The position numbers and the translations under genes are program-made. Source: Myxococcales bacterium (GTDB taxonomy: Bacteria > Myxococcota > Myxococcia > Myxococcales > Anaeromyxobacteraceae). From it: a DNA stretch of 6,181 nucleotides. The notes under the pieces were generated by a model. It ran no database searches. It saw nothing but the letters and a program-made list of their open reading frames with translations, and was not told the origin of the DNA. Of the stretch, positions 1 through 3,218 are shown one piece after another (position 1 is the first letter of the stretch; the number at the start of each line of letters is the position of its first letter). The stretch covers positions 1 to 6,181 of the forward strand of contig JAJYAW010000182.1 in NCBI GenBank assembly GCA_021779335.1. The letters run 5' to 3'.

Positions 1-1
1 G

Positions 2-106
2 GTGGCGCCCGGGGGCGGCTTCGTGGCGCCGGGCGACCGGGTCCGGCCGCTCCGGCTGGCGTCGCCGGGGCCGGGCGCGGCGACGGGGGACGGCCGTGCC
101 CTTTGA
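2..106 (+). CDS. C-terminal end of a probable membrane-fusion/periplasmic adaptor protein (partial, 5' end outside window)
   Basis: Frame 2 is open from the window edge to a TGA at 104-106 and encodes about 34 residues containing FVAPGDRVRPLRLASPG, then a short Gly/Ala-rich tail. The 'GD-R-V-P' pattern resembles the last beta-strands of HlyD/MacA-type adaptors, which often end in a 'GL-PGDRV' segment. Its stop overlaps the permease start (GTG at 96) by 11 nt, so the two would be translationally coupled. An adaptor-permease-ATPase order is known for DevBCA and MacAB-like exporters, which supports the reading. Too little sequence remains for a firm family call; it could be any upstream operon member. 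What is seen is the open frame and the overlap; the identity is inferred. Confidence 0.4.
   Translation: MAPGGGFVAPGDRVRPLRLASPGPGAATGDGRAL
85..90 (+). promoter_or_regulatory. Probable ribosome binding site of the permease gene
   Basis: A GGGGGA purine run lies 5 nt upstream of the GTG at 96, inside the end of the upstream reading frame. It supports GTG as the start: the permease frame has no other ATG or GTG between the window edge and 96, and the family's usual N-terminus (xxFELxxALRxLREGR) begins right there. Confidence 0.45.
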
Positions 107-1313
107 GCTCTTCGTGGCCCTGCGCTTCCTGCGCGAGGGGCGCGCCCAGACGGCGCTCATCCTGGCCGGCACCACCGTCGGCGTGGCCGTCATCATCTTC
201 CTCTCGGCGCTCATCACGGGGCTGCAGACCACCCTGGTCGACCTGACGCTCTCCTCGCAGGCCCACGTCGTCCTGAAGCGGCCGGACCGGGTGACGCGGG
301 TGGAGCCGCCGCCCGGCGGCGAGGCGGTGGTGGCGCGGGTGGAGAAGGTGCCGGAGCGCGAGAAGTCGATCGAGCAGTGGCCCGCGGTGCTGGCGCAGGT
401 GCGGGCCACCGCGGGGGTGGTGGCGGCCACCCCCACCGCCGCCGGCTCGGCCTTCGCCACCCGCGGCGAGCTGTCCCGCTCGGTGGCGCTGCGGGGGCTC
501 GATCCGCTCACCTTCGACTCGGTCGTCCGGCTCGACGACAAGATGGTGGCCGGCCGCTTCCACGTGGAGGGGACGGAGGCGGTCATCGGCACGGTGCTGG
601 CCCGCGACCTCGGCCTGGAGGTCGGCGACAAGCTCCGGCTCACCACGGCGCAGGACCGGGGCGACGTCTTCACCGTGAGCGGCATCTTCGACGTGGGCAA
701 CCGGGACGTGAACCAGCGCTGGGTGCTGGTCTCGCTGCGGCAGGCGCAGACCCTGCTCGACCTCTCCGGCGGCATCACCACCATCGAGGCCAAGGTGGCG
801 GACGTCTTCGGCGCCGAGGCCACCGCCCGGGTCCTCGGGGCGGCCACCGGCCTGAGCGCCGACAGCTGGATGCGGCTCAACCAGCAGCTCCTCTCCGGGC
901 TGCAGGCCCAGAGCTCCTCCTCGGCGATGATCCAGACCTTCGTCGTCATCGCGGTGGCGCTGGGCATCGCCTCGGTGCTGGGCGTCTCGGTCATCCAGAA
1001 GCGCGGGGAGATCGGCATCCTCAAGGCCACCGGCACGTCCACCGGCACCATCAAGCGCATCTTCCTCATCCAGGGGGCCATCGTGGGGCTGGTGGGCTCG
1101 AGCGCCGGCGGCCTCATCGGCGCCGGCCTCTCCGCCTTCTTCGCCCACGCGGTGAAGAACCCCTACGGCGACTCGCTCTTCCCGGTGGCGCTCTCGCCGG
1201 GCCTCTTCCTGGGCGCCTCGGCGGTGGCGCTGGCGACCGGCCTGGCCTCGGCCTGGTGGCCGGCCCGCCACGCCGCCCGGCTCGACCCGGCCACGGTGAT
1301 CCGCCATGGCTGA
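96..1313 (+). CDS. ABC transporter permease, FtsX/MacB-LolCE type
   Basis: This 405-residue inner-membrane protein should be the permease of a type VII (MacB/LolCDE/FtsX) ABC system. Such systems use ATP in the cytoplasm to drive work in the periplasm rather than moving a substrate through a channel. It has the family layout: a cytoplasmic amphipathic start (residues 1-18), TM1 (about 19-41), a large periplasmic MacB_PCD-like domain (about 45-275), TM2 (277-299), TM3 (323-349) and TM4 (367-388). Between TM2 and TM3 lies the cytoplasmic coupling segment QKRGEIGILKATG (301-313), the FtsX-family hallmark. The end, WWPARHAARLDPATVIRHG, matches the usual 'P-xxAaxxdPxxaLr' tail. The length suits LolC/LolE/DevC (about 380-415). 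The start is GTG. It overlaps the ATPase gene by 8 nt. A probable adaptor upstream favours a DevBCA/MacAB-like exporter, while the LolD-like ATPase would also allow a lipoprotein-release system; the substrate cannot be told from sequence. Confidence 0.9.
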   Translation: MPFELFVALRFLREGRAQTALILAGTTVGVAVIIFLSALITGLQTTLVDLTLSSQAHVVLKRPDRVTRVEPPPGGEAVVARVEKVPEREKSIEQWPAVLAQVRATAGVVAATPTAAGSAFATRGELSRSVALRGLDPLTFDSVVRLDDKMVAGRFHVEGTEAVIGTVLARDLGLEVGDKLRLTTAQDRGDVFTVSGIFDVGNRDVNQRWVLVSLRQAQTLLDLSGGITTIEAKVADVFGAEATARVLGAATGLSADSWMRLNQQLLSGLQAQSSSSAMIQTFVVIAVALGIASVLGVSVIQKRGEIGILKATGTSTGTIKRIFLIQGAIVGLVGSSAGGLIGAGLSAFFAHAVKNPYGDSLFPVALSPGLFLGASAVALATGLASAWWPARHAARLDPATVIRHG

Positions 1314-2043
1314 GCCCGCGGCCGCGGCGGCGGCGCCCGCCGGCCCCGTGCTGCGCCTGGAGGGGCTCGTCAAGGACTACGGCGGCGGCGAGGCGCGGAC
1401 CCGCGCGCTCCACGGCGTGGACCTGGCGGTGGGGCGCGGCGAGTTCACCGCCCTCATCGGCCCCTCCGGCTCGGGCAAGTCGACGCTCCTCAACCTCATC
1501 GGCCTGCTGGACCGGCCCACCGCCGGCCGGGTGGTGCTGGACGGCCAGGACACCGGCCTGCTGGACGACGACGGCCTGACCCGCTGCCGGGGCCGGGCGG
1601 TGGGGTTCGTCTTCCAGTTCCACCACCTCCTGCCGGAGTTCAGCGCCCTGGAGAACGTCATGCTCCCCATGATGGCGGCGCGCGGCCGGCAGACGCCGGA
1701 CATGGCCGAGTGCGCCGGCGCGCTGCTCGGGCAGGTGGGGCTGGGCGAGCTCCTGCACCGGCGCGCCAACCTCCTCTCGGGCGGCCAGCAGCAGCGGGTG
1801 GCCGTGGCCCGGGCCCTGGCCATGGCGCCCCGCGTGGTGCTGGCGGACGAGCCGACCGGCAACCTCGACACCAGGAGCGCCGACGCCCTCTTCGCCCTGC
1901 TGCGGCAGGTCAACGTGAGGGCCGGGGTCACCTTCCTGGTGGTGACGCACGACCCCCGGCTGGCGGCCCGCTGCGACCGGATCGTGGAGCTGGTGGACGG
2001 GCGCGTCGTCTCCGACCGCCCCAACCGGAGGGAGGGATCATGA
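1306..2043 (+). CDS. ABC transporter ATP-binding protein, LolD/MacB class
   Basis: This 245-residue cytoplasmic ATPase powers the permease encoded just upstream. All ABC motifs are intact: Walker A GPSGSGKST (52-60), Q-loop Gln104 in GFVFQFHHLLPEFSALENV, signature LSGGQQQR (157-164), Walker B VVLADEP (177-183), D-loop GNLD (185-188) and the switch His215 in VVTHD. The FQFHHLLPEFSALENV stretch is typical of LolD, the ATPase of lipoprotein release, and of close MacB-type ATPases. Residues 1-14 are a low-complexity Ala-rich extension that the family usually lacks. The ATG at 1306 lies inside the end of the permease gene (8-nt overlap, no clear Shine-Dalgarno), so translation probably depends on coupling. 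The next ATPase-frame feature is the stop TGA, shared with the start of the release-factor-like gene. The family is certain; the choice between Lol and DevA/MacB-like is not. Confidence 0.93.
   Translation: MAEPAAAAAAPAGPVLRLEGLVKDYGGGEARTRALHGVDLAVGRGEFTALIGPSGSGKSTLLNLIGLLDRPTAGRVVLDGQDTGLLDDDGLTRCRGRAVGFVFQFHHLLPEFSALENVMLPMMAARGRQTPDMAECAGALLGQVGLGELLHRRANLLSGGQQQRVAVARALAMAPRVVLADEPTGNLDTRSADALFALLRQVNVRAGVTFLVVTHDPRLAARCDRIVELVDGRVVSDRPNRREGS
2027..2037 (+). promoter_or_regulatory. Strong ribosome binding site for the release-factor-like gene
   Basis: GGAGGGAGGGA lies at the 3' end of the ATPase gene, 2 nt before the ATG at 2040; a GGAGG core within it is centred at a good distance. 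It fixes ATG 2040 as the start, although the frame stays open far upstream. It is the best Shine-Dalgarno sequence in the window and suggests that this last gene of the operon is translated well on its own as well as by coupling. Confidence 0.7.
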
Positions 2044-2411
2044 GCACCTCACCGGCGCTGCGCGCCGCCGCCCGGCGGGCCGTCCGCCTCCCCGAGGCCG
2101 CCCTGCAGGCCGAGTGCGAGGAGGAGTTCTTCACCGCCGGCGGCCCGGGCGGCCAGCACCGCAACAAGACCGAGAGCGGCGTGCGGCTCACCCACCGGCC
2201 CACCGGCGTGACGGTGAGCGCCACCGAGCGGCGCAGCCAGGCGCAGAACCGGGGCGCGGCGCTGGCGCGGCTGCGGGAGCGGCTGGCGGCGCTGGGGGTG
2301 GAGCCCAAGGTGCGCCGCCCCACCCGCCCCACCCGCGGCTCGAAGGAGCGGCGGCTCGGCGAGAAGAAGCACCGCGCTGCGCGCAAGGCGGCCCGGAGCG
2401 GCCTCGAGTAG
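2040..2411 (+). CDS. Peptide chain release factor-like protein with GGQ domain and ArfB-like basic tail
   Basis: This 123-residue protein has an RF-1-type catalytic domain (about 17-85) with GGPGGQHRNKTES at 34-46. The GGQ at 37-39 is the motif that hydrolyses peptidyl-tRNA in the ribosome. TGVTVSATERRSQAQNRGAA (54-73) is also typical of the domain. There is no codon-recognition domain as in RF1 or RF2. The C-terminal tail, RRPTRPTRGSKERRLGEKK (92-110), closely resembles the basic tail of ArfB (YaeJ), which enters the empty mRNA channel of ribosomes stalled without a stop codon. I infer a ribosome-rescue role. It is a little shorter than E. coli ArfB (140 residues), mainly because of a shorter catalytic domain and linker. 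Its ATG overlaps the ATPase stop (ATGA). A functional link to the transporter is not evident; it may simply share the transcript. The alternative is the short 'release factor-like' family of unproven role. Confidence 0.88.
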   Translation: MSTSPALRAAARRAVRLPEAALQAECEEEFFTAGGPGGQHRNKTESGVRLTHRPTGVTVSATERRSQAQNRGAALARLRERLAALGVEPKVRRPTRPTRGSKERRLGEKKHRAARKAARSGLE

Positions 2412-2430
2412 GCCGGGGGCCGCGCCGCGG
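2412..2430. other. Convergent intergenic gap (19 nt)
   Basis: The plus-strand operon (stop TAG 2409-2411) and the minus-strand genes (stop TGA 2433-2431) meet tail to tail with only 19 nt between them. The gap is pure G/C and contains CCGCG-C-CGCGG (2420-2430), which cannot fold well with a 1-nt centre, and it has no T-tract. I see no intrinsic terminator here, so the transcripts may overlap or end by Rho. Confidence 0.6.
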
Positions 2431-2793
2431 TCAGGCGATCTGCGAGGCCAGCGGCACGGCCTGCGCCAGGCCCGCCAGGACCAGGCGGTCCACCGCGGCC
2501 TTCACCTCGGCCGGCTCGATGCCGGTGTCCTCGAGGGCGCGGCTGAGCTCGTTGAGCCCCTTCTTCTGGCCGCGCAGCTCCACCAGCAGCACGCCGTCGC
2601 CGAGCTGCACCCGCAGCGGCTCGGCCCAGGCGGCCAGCGCCGTCTGCAGCGCGGCGCGGCCGCTCGAGCGGGCGCCGTTGACGGCGTCGCGGTGGGCCAG
2701 CTCGGCCGCCTCGCCGGCGGGGGAGAGGGTGAACTTCTGGCCGCGGGGCCAGCGCTTGGGCGTGCTCGTGACGGGGGCGGAGCCGGTCTGCAT
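2431..2793 (-). CDS. Hypothetical protein with winged-helix-like C-terminal half
   Basis: This 120-residue protein is not one I recognise by name. Residues 1-25 are polar and basic and look disordered. Residues 26-60 are Ala-rich and helical. Residues 68-112 (from LLVELRGQKKGLNELSRALE to VDRLVLAGLAQAV) have the rhythm of a winged helix: helix, turn, a 'GIEPAEVKAAVDRLVLAGL' recognition-like helix, then a short strand or wing. This suggests a DNA-binding or protein-interaction module, but no regulator family can be named. Codon use is the normal G/C-ending kind, so the frame is a real gene. The ATG at 2793 has no Shine-Dalgarno sequence, but a sigma70-like promoter ends 10 nt upstream, so the mRNA may be leaderless. 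It lies 58 nt downstream of the HesB-like selenoprotein gene on the same strand and converges with the release-factor-like gene. Confidence 0.75.
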   Translation of the reverse strand: MQTGSAPVTSTPKRWPRGQKFTLSPAGEAAELAHRDAVNGARSSGRAALQTALAAWAEPLRVQLGDGVLLVELRGQKKGLNELSRALEDTGIEPAEVKAAVDRLVLAGLAQAVPLASQIA

Positions 2794-2803
2794 CGGGGCG
2801 CGA

Positions 2804-2833
2804 TGTATCCCCCCGAACGAGGTGGCGAGTCAA
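2804..2833 (-). promoter_or_regulatory. Sigma70-like promoter for the 120-residue hypothetical gene
   Basis: On the minus strand, TTGACT (2833-2828, 5 of 6 matches to the -35 consensus) is followed after 18 nt by GATACA (2809-2804, the central A-T-A matching the -10 consensus). These are among the few A/T-containing patches in a very GC-rich window. The -10 box ends 10 nt before the ATG at 2793, so transcription would start about 3 nt from the start codon. The -10 match is only moderate and the start site is an inference. Confidence 0.5.
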
Positions 2834-2851
2834 CCCACCCCCGGGGCGCCC

Positions 2852-3163
2852 CTAGCAGCCGCCGCCGCCCTCGTTCCAGGCGAACAGCCCCTCGCGCCCC
2901 AGCACCCGCTGCACCTCGATGCGGAGGCCCGGCAGGAGGTGGCGCAGCCGGGCCTCGATCACGAACGGGACGCCGCTCGCCATCACCGTGAGGTCTCGCT
3001 CTTCGTCGGCCGTCTCATCCAGAGACAGTTGGTAGCTGTAGCCGCCTCAACCACGCCCGACGTGGACGCGGATGAACCGGCCCGGCCCGGCCGCCAGGTG
3101 CCCGGCCAGCAGGACGCGCGCCGGCTCGGTGATGGTGATCTCGTCGGTGGGGTCCACGCTCAT
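2852..3163 (-). CDS. HesB/IscA-like selenoprotein (in-frame TGA at codon 39 read as selenocysteine)
   Basis: This frame, split by one TGA (3049-3047), encodes 103 residues counting that codon. It begins MSVDPTDEITITEPARVLL, which resembles A-type Fe-S carriers (IscA/ErpA/HesB: 'ITITxxAaxxl'). It continues FIRVHVGRG-U-GGYSYQLSLDE, where family members have 'LRVxVxxGGCSGxxYxLxld', so the TGA replaces the first conserved cysteine. After that come a VMASGVPFVIEARLRHLLPG segment (the usual 'GVxvvvDxxsxxxL') and a C-terminal GGGGC. Only one terminal Cys (103) remains of the family's CGC. Every codon downstream of the TGA stays open until TAG, with 59 of 64 ending in G or C, so this is not random sequence. 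HesB-like selenoproteins are a known prokaryotic class. Their exact job is unknown; redox or Fe-S/selenium chemistry is inferred. The start could also be GTG at codon 3, which sits 7 nt after GGGAG. The gene lies 55 nt downstream of the helicase and is probably cotranscribed with it. The main alternative is a pseudogene. Confidence 0.82.
3010..3028 (-). promoter_or_regulatory. Putative bacterial SECIS hairpin
   Basis: On the minus strand, CTGTCTC (3028-3022) pairs with GAGACGG (3016-3010) around the loop TGGAT (3021-3017). This gives seven base pairs including one G-U. The loop begins 26 nt after the TGA. Bacterial SECIS elements, as I recall the published consensus, have a short apical loop with a G in its first two positions, about 16-37 nt after the UGA; this one fits on each count. 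It would recruit SelB carrying Sec-tRNA. The hairpin lies within the coding region, so it also encodes LSLDETA. Function is inferred from position and shape. Confidence 0.75.
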
Positions 3164-3176
3164 GCTCCCTGGGAGC
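3164..3176 (-). promoter_or_regulatory. Inverted repeat covering the selenoprotein ribosome binding site
   Basis: GCTCCC-A-GGGAGC (minus strand 3176-3164) directly abuts the ATG at 3163. In RNA it could fold as GCTCC/GGAGC with a CAG loop, hiding the AGGGAG Shine-Dalgarno sequence. It could instead be a DNA operator. For the ATG the AGGGAG is too close (1 nt); for the GTG two codons later the spacing is 7 nt. No function is proven. Confidence 0.35.
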
Positions 3177-3186
3177 CCGGGCCGGG

Positions 3187-3211
3187 CCGGGGGGTTCGCG
3201 GCGCCCCCCGG
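3187..3211 (-). repeat. GC-rich inverted repeat between helicase and selenoprotein genes
   Basis: CCGGGGGG (3187-3194) and CCCCCCGG (3204-3211) form an 8-bp perfect stem with a 9-nt loop, starting 7 nt after the helicase stop codon. No T-tract follows on the minus strand, so it is not a standard intrinsic terminator. It could slow 3' decay of the helicase message or lower read-through into the selenoprotein gene. Confidence 0.4.
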
Positions 3212-3218
3212 GCGCGGC

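Noticed and set aside
377..1579. Long plus-strand frame across the permease and ATPase genes
   Set aside because: Gly/Arg/His-rich composition and overlap with two clear genes in other frames; a GC-driven shadow.
1114..2024. Minus-strand frames opposite the ABC ATPase
   Set aside because: Products are low-complexity, and the plus-strand frame holds every ABC motif.
2420..2430. Bidirectional terminator between convergent genes
   Set aside because: The palindrome has a 1-nt centre and no T-tract on either strand.
1928..2833. Minus-strand 301-codon frame across the convergent region
   Set aside because: Arg/Ala/Gly-rich translation without domains; it runs antisense to the release-factor-like gene and out of frame with the 120-residue gene.
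3047..3049. TGA as a simple nonsense mutation (pseudogene)
   Set aside because: It falls exactly on a conserved Cys position, the downstream frame keeps codon bias and family features, and a SECIS-like hairpin follows. A sequencing error (for example TGC read as TGA) cannot be fully excluded.
3187..3211. Intrinsic terminator after the helicase
   Set aside because: The stem is strong but no T-run follows, so it is recorded only as an inverted repeat.
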